Part shown: one piece after another, positions 10,947 to 22,974 of the stretch
Layout of the letters: each line of letters starts with the position of its first letter
Position numbering within the stretch: the stretch's first letter is position 1
DNA from: Pterois miles
Lineage: Eukaryota; Chordata; Actinopteri; Perciformes; Scorpaenidae
Direction: 5' to 3'
NCBI GenBank assembly: GCA_947000775.1
Contig: CAMQGK010000637.1
Coordinates: 23,552,001-23,616,000, forward strand
Length of the DNA stretch: 64,000 nt
Notes under the pieces: generated by a model
Database searches by the model: none
The model's input: the letters and a program-made list of their open reading frames with translations, nothing else
What the model was told of the DNA's origin: nothing
Position numbers and translations under genes: made by a program

Positions 10947-12116
10947 ATGAAAACCCTTGAAGAAGATGAACTTTGCTTTCCACAACTCCTCAACTCCTCC
11001 TGCAGGAAGACTAGACGTCCTCACTCTGTAACTGTGCTCACTTACATTTTACTGTCCACCATCTCTCTGCTCACTGTGACTCTCAACCTGCTGGTCATCA
11101 TCTCCATCTCCCACTTCAGGTAGTCAAATATTTAATCAATTTATAAGATTGATAGCTGTATAGAAAGAAATGGTTCATGGAACAGAACAATTACAGATCA
11201 GACTGTAAAGGAATGATGTTTCAGTCATGGATTTTATCTGCTGATATGACAATTGATGCTACAGATAATGATCAGCATGTTGCTCTCTTTTCTCTCCAGG
11301 CAGCTCCAGACCCCCACCAACCTCCTCCTCCTCTCTCTGGCTGTCTCAGATTTCTTCGTGGGCCTCCTCATGTCTTTTCAAATCATGCTCATAGATGGCT
11401 GCTGGTTCCTTGGTGACCTCATGTGTATTCTGTATAATGTTATAGACTATATTATTACCTCTGCCTCTGTAGGAAACATGGTGCTCATATCTGTTGACCG
11501 CTATGTGGCTGTTTGTGATCCTCTACATTATCCCACTAAAGTCACACGGAAAACAGTTATGATCTGTGTTTGTCTGTGTTGGATATTTTCTGTTTTCTGT
11601 AACATTCTGATGCTGAATGATAACCTGGAACAACCAGGCAGGTATAACTCCTGTTCTGGAGAGTGTGTTGTTGTTATTAACTACATTGCTGGACTTGCAG
11701 ATCTTGTTTTGTCCTTTATTGGTCCTGTCACTGTCATCATAGTTCTGTATATGAGAGTATTTGTGGTGGCTGTGTCTCAGGCTCGTGCCATGCGCTCTCA
11801 TATAGCAGCTGTCAGTCTCCAGTGTTCAGTGAGTGTAACTGTTAACAAATCTGAAATGAAAGCAGCCAGGACTCTTGGTGTTGTTATTATTGTGTTTCTA
11901 ATATGTCTCTGTCCATATTTTTGTGTTATACTAACAGGCCAGGACACCTTGATCAATATCTCATCTGCTGCCTTTGTAATATGTTTGTTCTATTTCAACT
12001 CCTGTCTTAACCCGATGATCTACGCCTTTTTTTACTCGTGGTTTAGAAAATCTATTAAACTCATTGTTACACTGAAGATACTTCAGCCTGGCTCCTGTGA
12101 CACCAACATACTGTAG
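10947..12116 (+). CDS. Trace amine-associated receptor, gene 3 (Asp3.32 type)
   Basis: Exons 10947-11119 and 11300-12116, 180-bp intron, 329 residues. Asp107 (3.32), Asp192 (5.42) and Tyr289 (7.43) are present; 6.48 is Leu. TM3 reads N104-V-I-D-Y108, and V115/N117 replace the usual I/T. Other private residues are M145 (TM4 start), N164 in place of Lys in extracellular loop 2, I278 and S304 in the helix-8 junction, where ten copies have Pro; the signature allows it. The frame is intact. A decayed chromovirus (12888-18420) sits 771 bp after the stop. Predicted role: odorant amine receptor at the ciliary membrane of olfactory neurons. Confidence 0.94.
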
Positions 12117-12887
12117 AGAGATGCTGCATGGTGGCTGATAGACGGCTGGAGACGGAAATAATGTATTTGGTCATGATGGTGAGAAACTGAATAACAGATG
12201 TAAAAGTCTGGGTACAGTGACCTTTCTATAAATACTTTTATATATAGATCATATTTGTGTCTTTACATTGTGTATTTATAGGTTACTGATCTTCAATGCA
12301 CCACCTCAGCTACTCATGAAACTACTTCTACAACTCTTACTCTTACATTGTGTCTCCACCAAAAAGTTCTGTCATAAACTAAATTTTTATCCAATTTAAC
12401 CACATTTTTACAATATATGTTTTAGTCCTGGGTTGTTTTTAACATTGTCTTTTAACTGGATGATTTCAGTGATCAGATGTCTTGAATTCAGAAAAGCATG
12501 TTGAGCAAATATTTGTGTCAACACAGAGTCACACTGATGTTCAATGAAGGACTGTTATATTCAGTGATTTTACCAGTTTTGATTAGCTCTTCAGATTCAA
12601 CATCCCAACTGTTGCACTGAAATCAAGATCCAGGAAAACAAAAAGACACAAGCTGAACAAATGCCCAGAGACACTTAATATTTCTTGAGGCCCTGGGGCT
12701 ACAGACATTTTGGAGACCCTTCACACAATTCACAATATGCCACAGCAACTTCAATTCAGAACCCCGTCAATGGACAGCCACAATATTAAATGGAGTTCCC
12801 CCCAATCAGTTAACAGAATATGAAAGTCATCATTATTAGACAACGCATCAACTTTAAGTCAAGATAAAACCAGGTTACTGACCTAAG
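12117..12887. other. 3' flank of TAAR gene 3
   Basis: Non-coding flank, similar to that of gene 1. It ends in cctaag (12882-12887), the left target duplication of retroelement A. Confidence 0.7.
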
Positions 12888-13411
12888 TGTCAGGAAGTAT
12901 AAATGTTAATTTGTCATTTCCTGTTGCATGCTTTTATTTTGGCGCACTTCCTGTTTTGTTTGCATTCTAACCTCTCCTCTCGTTGCAGTTCACTTCACTC
13001 CCTGCCCTGCATGCCTCCTGCCTTCACATTAGAGCACCTCCTCCCGACCTGATTATCATCACTAGTCACCTGCATCTGATCGTCATCCCCTGCCCTGATT
13101 GTATCCACCTGTGCATAGTTATCCACCTCCCTCACCAGTATATAATGTGTGCTCCCTTTTCCTCCTGTGCCAGTTCGTCTTTTGCCGTCCATAGCTAAGC
13201 GTACCCGCCATTCTCTCGTGTTTTTGATATCCTCATGCATTGATCCTAGCCTGTTACTTACCTTGCTTTAGCCTGTCGATTTGGACTTTTTCAGCCTGTT
13301 TAAGCCTGCTTTTGTGTACCGACCTCTGACTGGTAATAAACTCTGTTTCTGTAATCTGCAAAACTGTCTGAATCTGCATTTGAATCCACACCAGTGTAAC
13401 CTGCCTTGACA
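12888..13411 (+). repeat. 5' LTR of element A
   Basis: 524 bp, TGTCAGG to TTGACA. TATA box tatataa at 13139-13145, likely transcript start near 13169, and an aataaa polyadenylation signal near 13336. It carries the self-primer gccagttcgt at 13169-13178. Confidence 0.95.
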
Positions 13412-13424
13412 GAACGAACTGGTC
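13412..13424 (+). other. Self-primed primer binding site, element A
   Basis: Just inside the 5' LTR, acgaactgg (13414-13422) is the reverse complement of ccagttcgt at 13170-13178, close to the expected 5' end of the transcript. There is no TGG start typical of a tRNA-primed site. This is the layout of Tf1/sushi self-priming. Confidence 0.65.
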
Positions 13425-13428
13425 AACC

Positions 13429-14546
13429 ATGGATTCAGCAGATTCTGAGCAAGTTCGATCCGCTCTCCTAGCGCAGGGTGAGCGTTTAGATCAGCAGGAG
13501 GATCGTCTCTCCGCCGTTTTTCGCGAAGACAAACAGATAAACGAGCAACAAGGACAGTTTCGTGCTAATGTTGGAGAGCAGATCACACAGCTAGATACGC
13601 AGATGCAGACTCTTCTTAATATGATGAACACTCACCTGACCCCCGGAGCAGATGCCTCTCCGCCACCGGCACCTGCCCACCTCGAGACGCCGGCTCCGGT
13701 TCAGACGCTCGCTTCCGTGGGGTCCTTCCCTGCGTTCCCACACCTCTCCAAGCCTGAGCGATTCACGGGGAACTCCGACAACTGCTGCGCATTCCTGGTG
13801 CAATGCAGCCTTCATTTCGAACTGCAGGCAGCCCAGTTTCCATTGGAGCGCTCTAAGGTGGCTTTCATTATTACCCACCTGGCTGGCCGGGCGGAGGCGT
13901 GGGCCACCACCGAATGGGCTCGGGGCTCTCCGGTATGTGCATCACTCAAACTATTCACTGACTCTTTGCGCAAAATTTTCGATCACTCTGCCCCAGGTCG
14001 AGAAGCCGCCCGGGCTCTGGTGTCACTTCGGCAAGGCAAGAGACGGGTCTCGGACTACGCCATCGAGTTCCGTACTCTTGCCGCCGACAGTGGATGGAAC
14101 AACGCGTCTCTGATGGACACCTTCCTGCACGGCCTGTCGGATCCCGTTAAGGACCAGCTCGCCCCTCTGGACCTGCCAGCGGACCCCGACTCTGTCATCG
14201 CCCTCGCCATCCGCATCGATAACCGTCTATGGGAGAGAGAGAGAGAGAGAGAGAGAAGGAGAAGGACAGACGCCGAGGCGCCGCTCCACTGCCAGCCCAG
14301 ATGAGGCAGTCTCCCGGCCAGCGCGTTGGTTGGCGTTCTTCTTCCCTGGTTGCCGCCGAGGGCTCTCCATCTCCCCCTAGTGGGACGGATGAGCCCATGC
14401 AGATTGGCAGGGCTAAACTATCTCCTGAAGAATGCCAGCGCCGCCTGCGGGAGGGTCTTTGTATATACTGCGGGCAACCTGGCCATTTTCTGTCCTCCTG
14501 TCCGCTAAAAGGGGAGACTCACCAGGGAAGAAGAGGGTCCTGGTGA
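13429..14546 (+). pseudogene. gag: gag of element A, frameshifted
   Basis: Starts MDSADSEQV, 17 bp after the 5' LTR, as in the intact element B. The capsid-like region (about residues 105-265; 'KPERFTG', 'AFIITHLAGRAEAW') is in one frame to 14304. The C-terminal part with the CCHC knuckle CIYCGQPGHFLSSC is in another frame that ends at 14546. The switch falls in a GA dinucleotide run at about 14230-14262, where a change in repeat number would shift frame. A gag-only product could still be made without the knuckle. Confidence 0.9.
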
Positions 14547-17500
14547 GTCCCACTACTGCTTTGCCCTCTTCCTCTCGTCCTCTGCTGCAGGTCTGTATCT
14601 CCGTCGCTTGGGGCTCCCTGTCCTACCCGGCCCTGGTGGACTCAGGGTCTGATGAAGACCTCATCGACGGAAGCCTGGTCAAGACACTCGGCCTCCAATG
14701 CTTCCCCCTCAAAGAGACTCTAGAGGCAAGTGCTTTAGACGGCAGACTGCTTTGCAAAATCACTCACTACACTTCACCGGTGCAACTGTCCATCTCCAAT
14801 AATCACACTGAGTCCATCAGTTTCCACATTTTTGAGTCGGCCTTGCACCCGTTAATTCTGGGACTCCCTTGGCTAAGAAGACATAACCCACACATAAACT
14901 GGCTAACGGGAGAAATTGTGTCTTGGGGGGAGGGCTGTAATATAACCTGTCGCTTGTCTGTCCTCCCCGGGAATTCCACTGGAAGACTTCTGGCGCCTCT
15001 AGCGGTGACCTACTCCGTGTCCAGCGCCTCTGGCTCCACCAGAGGGCGCCATTGCCCCGGAGCTGGCAGGGGTCCCTTCTTGCTACCACGACCTTAGAGA
15101 AGTCTTCAGTAAGTCCAGCGCCACCTCTCTGCCTCCCCATCGGCCATACGATTGTGGCATCGACCTCCTTCCAGGTACCACCCCACCTAAAGGGAGGCTG
15201 TACTCTCTCTCTGCCCCTGAAAGGGAGGCGATGAGAGAATATATAGAGTCCTCCCTGGCGGCTGGGATAATTCACTCGTCCTCCTCGCCTGCTGGTGCAC
15301 ATTTTTTCTTTGTAGAAAAGAAAGACAAGACACTTAGACCATGCATAGACTACCGTGGACTCAACGAGATAACAGTAAAAAACTGGTACCCCCTCCCTTT
15401 GATATCCTCCGCATTGGAGCTTTTAAAGGGGGCTAAAATCTTTTCAAAACTCGATTTGCGCAACGCGTATCACCTTGTTAGGATAAGGGAGGGGGACGAG
15501 TGGAAGACGGCATTTAACACCCCTAGTGGACATTACGAGTACCTCGTTATGCCATTCGGGCTCACTAACGCCCCTGCCGTCTTCCAGGCCCTGGTTAATG
15601 ATGTCCTCCGGGACATGTTAAATCATTTTGTGTTCGTCTACTTAGACGACATCCTAATCTTCTCCCCGTACGAGCGATCTCACATCCATCATGTCCGCCA
15701 GGTTCTCCGGAGACTGTTGGAACATCAGCTCTTTGTCAAAGCTGAAAAATGCGAGTTCCATGTTCCAACAGTCTCCTTCCTCGGCTTTGTAATTTCCCCT
15801 GACAGTATTCACATGGACCCAGCTAAGATCAGCGCTGTAGCGGACTGACCCACCCCAACGAACCGCAAGTCGGTTCAGCGGTTCTTGGGGTTCGCTAATT
15901 TCTATAGACGTTTCATTAGAAATTTCAGCTCCATCGCGGCCCCGCTACATGCGCTGGCGTCACCGAAAAACAGTTTCATTTGGTCCCCTGAGTGCGCCAA
16001 CGCCTTCCACAGACTCAAGGGGGCGTTCAGCTCTGCTCCCATCCTGACACTGCCAGACCCCAGCAGACAATTCGTTGTGGAGGTGGATGCCTCTGACTCG
16101 GGCATCGGCGCTGTCCTCTCTCAAAGAGCGTTAACAGACAATAAACTTCACCCATGTGCCTACCTCTCCAGGAAGCTTTCCTCTGTGGAGAGGAACTATG
16201 ACATTGGCAACAGGGAGCTGCTGGCTGTTAAAGCGGCGTTGGAGGAGTGGCGCCACTGGCTGGAGGGAGCAGAGCATCCGTTTCTCGTCTGGACCGACCA
16301 CAAGAACCTTGAGTACATCCGATCTGCCAAGATACTCAACTCCCGACAAGCTAGGTGGGCCCTGTTCTTTAATCGATTTGTCTTTACTCTTTCCTACCGG
16401 CCAGGGTCGAAGAACGGGAAACCGGATGCTCTCTCCCGCCAGTTCAACTCGGTGGACGCCCCTCAGGGTCCCACTCACATCATTCCCCCCTCCTGCGTGG
16501 TCGGAGCAGTCACGTGGGGAATCGAAAAGGAGGTGAAGAGGGCCCTGACACAGGTTTCGACACCCGAGGGGTGTCCTCATAACAGACTGTTTGTTCCTGT
16601 CTCTCTCCGCTCCAGGGTTATCCACTGGGCCCACACCTCTCGCATTGCCTGCCACCCGGGATCTCGCCGCACCCTGTTTGTGGTGAGGCAGAGATTCTGG
16701 TGGCCGGCGATGGAGAGAGATGTCAAGGAGTACGTCTCAGCCTGTCCTGTGTGCGCCCAGAGTAAGCCCTCCCGCCGACCTCCTGCAGGCTTACTACAGC
16801 CTCTTCCTGTGCCTCACCGCCCCTGGTCCGACATCTCCCTGGACTTTGTAACTGGGTTGCCTACCTCTGAAGGTAACACCACTGTCCTCACAGTGGTGGA
16901 CCGCTTTTCTAAAATGGCTCATTTCATTGCCCTACCGAAGCTGCCCTCAGCCAAAGAAACAGCTGAGGTTATGTTAACACATGTATTTCGTATCCATGGC
17001 TTCCCTAGGGATGTGGTGTCGGACCGGGGGCCACAATTTATTTCTAGCTTTTGGAAAGAGTTTTGTTCGTTGCTGGGGGCGTCTGTCAGTCTGTCCTCGG
17101 GTTACCACCCGGAAACTAATGGACAGACTGAGAGATTGAACCAGGAACTGGAGACCGGGTTGAGATGCCCGGTCTCCTGGAGTAAACATCTGCTGTGGGT
17201 GGAATACGCCCACAATACCCTGCCGTGTTCTTCGTCTGGTCTCTCCCCCTTCCAGTGTGCGTACGGCTACCAGCCCCCTCTGTTCCCAGACCTGGAGGGA
17301 GAGTCTTCCGTTCCCTCGGCTCACGCTATGGTCAAGCGCTGCCAGCACATCTGGAGGGGGGCGAGACGGACGCTGCTGAAGAACACGGCACGGTACAAGA
17401 GGATGGCAGATCGATGGTGGACACCCGCTCCCACCTACCAACCTGGGCAGATGGTCTGGTTGTCCGCCCGAGATCTGCCCCTCCATGTCAATTCCAAAAA

Positions 17501-17896
17501 GCTCGCTCCTAGGTATGTGGGTCCCTTTCCCATTCTTAAATTAATTAACCCTGTCTCCGTCCAGTTAAAGCTGCCCAAGTCTATGAGGATCCACCCGACG
17601 TTTCATGTCGGACGGCTGAAGCCTGCTGTCGACAGCCCTCTGGTCCCTACCTCCAAGGTCCCCCCGCCCCCCCCGGATCATCGACGGGAGCCCTGCCTAC
17701 ACTGTCAAGCGTCTGCTGGACATCCGTCGCCGGGGGCGGGGTAAGCAGTATCTTGTCGACTGGGAGGGGTACGGACCAGAGGAGAGATCGTGGGTTTCAG
17801 CCAGAAACATTATGGATCCTCAGTTAATTCGGGACTTCAACATACAGCAAACGGAGCTTCCTGGGACGTCAGGAGCCGTCCCTAAAGGGGGGGTTC
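14504..17896 (+). pseudogene. pol: pol of element A, multiply broken
   Basis: Protease (VDSGSDEDLID near 14638-14670) is open to 15097. Reverse transcriptase (YLDD near 15640) is in another frame, open from 15009, so one indel lies between 15009 and 15097. A TGA at 15846-15848 replaces a Trp codon. The same frame then carries RNase H and integrase to 17744. The chromodomain follows in a third frame after a C-run at 17660-17673. Relative to element B, five codons are missing in the integrase near 17170. No functional polyprotein is possible from this copy. Confidence 0.93.
17884..17893 (+). other. Polypurine tract of element A
   Basis: aaaggggggg three bases before the 3' LTR, the usual site for plus-strand priming. 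Confidence 0.8.
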
Positions 17897-18420
17897 TGTC
17901 AGGAAGTATAAATGTTAATTTGTCATTTCCTGTTGCATGCTTTTATTTTGGCGCACTTCCTGTTTTGTTTGCATTCTAACCTCTCCTCTCATTGCAGTTC
18001 ACTTCACTCCCTGCCCTGCATGCCTCCTGCCTTCACGTTAGAGCACCTCCTCCCGACTTGATTATCATCACTAGTCACCTGCGTCTGATCGTCATCCCCT
18101 GCCCTGATTGTGTCCACCTGTGCATAGTTATCCACCTCCCTCACCAGTATATAATGTGTGCTCCCTTTTCCTCCTGTGCCAGTTCGTCTTTTGCCGTCCA
18201 TAGCTAAGCGTACCCGCCATTCTCTCGTGTTTTTGATATCCTCGTGCATTGATCCTAGCCTGTTACTTACCTTGCTTTAGCCTGTCGATTTGGACTTTGT
18301 CAGCCTGTTTAAGCCTGCTTTTGTGTACCGACCTCTGACTGGTAATAAACTCCGTTTTTGTAATCTGCAAAACTGTCTGAATCTGCATTTGAATCCACAC
18401 CAGTGTAACCTGCCTTGACA
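17897..18420 (+). repeat. 3' LTR of element A
   Basis: 524 bp. Same TATA box (18148-18154) and polyadenylation signal as the 5' copy; about nine substitutions, mostly transitions. Right target duplication cctaag follows. Confidence 0.95.
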
Positions 18421-18426
18421 CCTAAG

Positions 18427-18845
18427 TAGCCCTGTGTGCACATTGGCAAACATAAGATGAAAGCCTGGAAAAATCATAAGCAAATAAATGGTAGAAATTT
18501 GTGATGGTGCTTTTTGGATCCTACCCCAGTAACATTTGAGGGTTTTTATTTTTGACTGAAAACTATGCAATTTTAAATAACTTTGGACCATTATTTTTTG
18601 TATAGGTAACACCCAAAAATCTGGAAAACAAAACTTGCTATAGTTGAATAATTATTTTACCATGCACTGATTTCAACGCATTGGTTTGAATATTTAATTC
18701 TTATGCAGATTGCCCTGTAAAATCATAATCTGAATATCAATAAAGCAGATTCAGAAAATAATATTATTAATTACATGTTTTCTAGCCTGTAGCCTAGACC
18801 CTGTGTTCCCAGCTCCAGACCTACAGACCTGAACTAGATGATGCT
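18427..18845. other. 3' flank of gene 3, beyond element A
   Basis: Continues the flank interrupted at 12887 and matches 3826-4260 after gene 1. No gene seen. Confidence 0.65.
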
Positions 18846-19780
18846 CAAGTCCTGATCCAACAGTAAGGGACTTGATTAAAAACATAGCACTGAAACTGCT
18901 CTAAAGAAACTGTAAATGACTTGAGGTTTATTGATGATGACAACAATGCTGCCATCCTTGTAGTATTGATCTTAGTGCCGTGTTCAATACCATAGACCAA
19001 AACGTCCTTGCCGTATATTGTTTTGCACAACAACATACATTTGCAGTGATTTTAAGGTGAATCTTGAGCTTGTTTCTCAAAAAAAAAAAAAAAAAAAAAA
19101 TTGGTTTAATGGATGACCCAATACAAAGATGAAAAATGGGGCCACAGGAGAAAAATAAGTTTTTGGTTGGAAGCAGCAGAAATTTAAATATGATGCTGCT
19201 TGGTCAAAATATCCATTTAGTAGTGTCGATCTTTAATAACAGTATGAAGTAACCACAGCTTTTGGTTTAAGTTATGACCCAAAGTACAAACTAAAAATAA
19301 CATTACACTGGGTAAAATTAACCACCCTTTTTGGTCTGATGTGTTACCCAAATCAAAAGTAAAAAATGACATACTGCGTAAAAAAACCCAACCCTTTGAG
19401 GTCTAATTTTAACCCAACAAAAAAGTAAATATGACTTTGTTACAGGGCCAGAATACCCACACTGGTATGGATGATTAACCCAATGTTAATAATAACACAT
19501 AATACTAAAACTGGGTCAAAATAAGTCAGTGTTTGGGGATTATTGTTGACCTAGTATTTTTATACCCATTGGTGTTGGCTAAACTTTACCCAAAACTGGG
19601 TACTGTGCTTGTTTGATCCAGTACTGGGTACCATGATTCACTCAAATTGGGTTAATGTTCACAAAGTACTTTTTTAGTGAGTACACTTGCTCCTTTCCTA
19701 ATCTCATTGTACATGCTTACGCTTGGGGAAATAATCAAAAAACATAGAATCAGTTTGCATAGTTATGCAGATGATACCCA
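18846..19780 (+). mobile_element. LINE reverse transcriptase fragment with repetitive insert
   Basis: Same arrangement as 4261-4985. An RT piece (18900-19010), an A21 run (about 19080-19101), tgggt/aaccca repeats (19230-19690), then the 'LYMLTLGEII' RT piece (19690-19780). The poly(A) run is absent from the gene 1 copy. Confidence 0.55.
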
Positions 19781-20455
19781 GTTATAGCTGACCGACCAGT
19801 CATAACATGGATGAGCAAAGACTACCTCACAATAAGTTAATATAAAACTGACATCATTTTCAATGGATCTAATGTGAAATGGAAAAACAATCTAAGTCAT
19901 TTGCCTCAAAGGTCTAGTTAAAAGTCTAGCAATCACTCTTCATTGAAACCTTAGTTTTAAACACCACGCTGAAAGTATCCATCTTAGAAATATCTCTCAA
20001 TTCAGAATGCAACGAAACTGACCAACACCTTTACCTCCATGACTGGATTACTGTTACACCCTGCTCACTGACCTGCCAAAGACACTAATTAACAAACTTC
20101 AACTCAAACAAAATCCAGCAGCTAGAGGACTAACAAAGACAAGAAGAAGAGAACATATCACTCCAGTGTTCGACACATAATCAGTCTTAAAAAGATTTAT
20201 TGTTTTTTAAAGCTCTGAATGATATAACACCATATACCACATCATAATAAACCCCAGATGGAGCACTATGATCATCAGACTCTAGATTATTGTCACTTCC
20301 AAGGAATCCAAAACAACTTGCTGAAGCAGCCTTTAACATCTTTATGCTCCAAAACTGTGGAACACACTCTGACTGCACATCTGACTGATTATGTGACTGA
20401 CGTCAAGAAGAAAACTCAAAATACACCATTTTACTCTCTTTGATTAAAGTATCAT
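19781..20455 (+). mobile_element. L2-type LINE 3' end upstream of gene 4
   Basis: Contains the RT thumb text near 19850 ('tgacatcattttcaatgg') and the terminal 'LTDYVTDVKK' frame near 20375-20410. Longest continuous version of this tail in the window. Broken frames. Confidence 0.62.
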
Positions 20456-20695
20456 TGTTTAAAAGTAAAAATAGGGGAAGGGGAGGTGAAATGGAGGGAA
20501 AAGCCTAATGAAGAGAAATAATGATGTAATTCAAGAAGGTAGAAGTTCAGTCACTCCTACTGAAAGAAAGTTACCACAAGAGAGAAAGAAGAAGGAGGGA
20601 TGTGGGAGGTGAAAAGAGATAAATCAGTTGTATGACAGAGAGCTTCAGACAGAAGCTGACAGAGCTCAGCAGCTTCTCGTCTCCTCTTTCTGAGA

Positions 20696-21864
20696 ATGAA
20701 AACCCTTGAAGAAGATGAACTTTGCTTTCCACAACTCCTCAACTCCTCCTGCAGGAAGACTAGACGTCCTCACTCTGTAACTGTGCTCACTTACATTTTA
20801 CTGTCCACCATCTCTCTGCTCACTGTGACTCTCAACCTGCTGGTCATCATCTCCATCTCCCACTTCAGGTAGTCAAATATTTAATCAATATATAAGATTG
20901 ATAGCTGTTTAGAAAGAAATGGTTCATGGAACAGAATAATAACCAGATCAGACTTTAGGAATGATGTTTCAGTCATGGATTTTATCTGCTGATATGACAA
21001 TTGATGCTACAGATAATGATAAACATGTTGCTCTCTTTTCTCTCCAGGCAGCTCCAGACCCCCACCAACCTCCTCCTCCTCTCTCTGGCTGTCTCAGATT
21101 TCTTCGTGGGCCTCCTCATGTACTTTCAAATTGTGCTCATCGATGGCTGCTGGTTCCTCAGTGACCTCATGTGTATTCTGTATTATGTGATAGACATTAT
21201 TATTACCTCTGCCTCTATAGGAAACATGGTGCTCATATCTGTTGACCGCTATGTGGCTATTTGTGATCCTCTACATTATCCCACTAAAGTCACACGAAAA
21301 ACAGTTACGATCTGTGTTTGTCTGTGTTGGATATGTTCTGCTTTCTGTAACATTTTGCTGCTGAAGGATAACCTGGAACAACCAGGCAGGTATAACTCCT
21401 GTTCTGGAGAGTGTGTTGTTGTTGTTAACTACATTGCTGGACTTGCAGATCTTTTTTTGTCCTTTATTGGTCCTGTCACTGTCATCATAGTTCTGTATAT
21501 GAGAGTATTTGTGGTGGCTGTGTCTCAGGCTCGTGCCATGCGCTCTCATATAGCAGCTGTCAGTCTCCAGTGCTCAGTGAGTGTAACTGTTAACAAATCT
21601 GAAATGAAAGCAGCCAGGACTCTTGGTGTTGTTATTGTCGTGTTTCTAATATGTCTCTGCCCATATTTTTGCATTGTACTAACAGGCCAGGACACCTTGA
21701 TCAATGCCTCATCTGCTGCCTTTGTAATATGTCTGTTCTATTTCAACTCCTGTCTTAACCCGATGATCTACGCCTTTTTTTACCCCTGGTTTAGAAAATC
21801 TATTAAACTAATTGTTACACTGAAGATACTGCAGCCTGGCTCCTGTGACACCAACATACTGTAG
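20696..21864 (+). CDS. Trace amine-associated receptor, gene 4 (Asp3.32 type)
   Basis: Exons 20696-20868 and 21048-21864, 179-bp intron, 329 residues, frame open. TM3 reads Y104-V-I-D-I108, so Asp3.32 is kept and 3.33 is Ile rather than Tyr. Asp192 (5.42) and Tyr289 (7.43) are present; 6.48 is Leu. Y83 in TM2 is shared only with gene 9, and S96 only with gene 2. The gene 4 to gene 5 block repeats the gene 2 to gene 3 block, which makes gene 4 the duplicate partner of gene 2. Its upstream block differs from the others: the EBF-like word is altered to ttaccacaagagag near 20571-20584, so expression could differ. Confidence 0.94.
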
Positions 21865-22568
21865 AGAGATGCTGCATGAAGGCTGAAATTAGATAGAACA
21901 AAATGTATTTGGTTATGGTGGTGAGAAACTGAATTGCAGATGTAAACGTCCTTTATATAAATACATTTTTATGTAGCTCATATGTGTCACATTACATTGT
22001 GTTTTTTTTAGTATACTGTTTCATTTTCAGTGCAATAGCTAAGCTACTTATACAACTACTTTTATAACTCTTACTGTTACATTATGTCTCTCTGCCAAAA
22101 AATTCTATCATAAACTGACATTTAATCCAGTTTAAATCACATTTTTACAATGCATGTTTTAGTCCTGGGTTTTTAGCATCATCTTCTAACTGGTTGAAGG
22201 ATTTCAGTCATCAGATGTCTTGATTTTAAGTTTATATGTTGAGCAAATATTTGTGACAACACGGTGAAACATTAACTTTTAATAAGGAATTATATTTATT
22301 ATTTATCCAGTGTTTCTACCGGTTTTGATTACCAGGTTCATTTGTTTTTGAGTGGAGGTTACCTCTGTGGACAATTTTGCCCCAACAGAGCAGCCAAACT
22401 ACCAGCAGTGGGACTCCTGGTTCTCCACTGAAGTGACTGAGAGTAAATGGGATGCTATACTACTGCGATGGCTATATGCAATTTTTACCATCTTACCATC
22501 TCAGTGTTGAAGAACAATATCACTCATCTGAAGGCTGAATCCAATCAGAAGGACAAGGTCATCTTCAC
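21865..22568. other. 3' flank of gene 4, duplicate of gene 2 flank
   Basis: Nearly identical to 9024-9718. Non-coding apart from the unrecognised short open stretch described there. Confidence 0.65.
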
Positions 22569-22974
22569 GTTTTAAACTGTCGCTACTGCTCAGGCTAAAC
22601 ACCTTGCTGTCCTGGGCCTCTCTGGCTACAGTGTCTGGGCCACTCCCTTAACTGCTCTGGTCCAGTACCAAATAACAATACTACTCTTCCAGGACCCTGC
22701 TCTGTCACTGCCAGAGTACCAGAGTCTGCGCCTAGCCAGCCTGAAGATCCCTGGATCCTCCTGAGTGCTGAACCTATGGCCCCAGCCAATTCAGCTTCCT
22801 GTCATGAGCCTGATGAAGTTTGATCTGTCGCTGGCAGTGAGGCTGGACATGGTGGCAAGTGGATTTATCGCCCTCATTCTGTCAGAAGATTACACTAAAA
22901 AATAGATTAAACATCCTGGGTTTACAAGATCTCCACCCCCCTCATTGGCCCATCTGCCTAGTCTTCAGTCTCCT
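22569..22974. repeat. 406-bp segment present here, absent after gene 2
   Basis: The flanking sequence on both sides is nearly identical to 9700-9760, where the two sides join directly. Translations are fragmentary ('AKHLAVLGLSGYSVWATPLTALVQ' in parts) and unrecognised. No terminal repeats are evident, so a deletion from the gene 2 copy is as likely as an insertion here. Confidence 0.6.

Larger units (their letters stand above)
12888..18420 (+). mobile_element. Ty3/gypsy chromovirus A, full length but decayed
   Basis: 5533 bp with two 524-bp LTRs that begin TG and end CA. They are flanked by cctaag on both sides (12882-12887 and 18421-18426). Between them are a primer site, gag, pol (protease, reverse transcriptase, RNase H, integrase), a separated chromodomain frame and a purine tract. 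The LTRs differ at about nine positions by eye (1.7%). Several frame breaks make it non-autonomous. The matching flank of gene 1 lacks it, so it inserted after that duplication. Domain order and self-priming signals place it near the Tf1/sushi group. Confidence 0.95.

Noticed and set aside
13591..14398. Minus-strand and alternate-frame ORFs inside the chromoviruses as genes
   Set aside because: They overlap gag and pol in other frames of GC-rich coding sequence and show no family resemblance.
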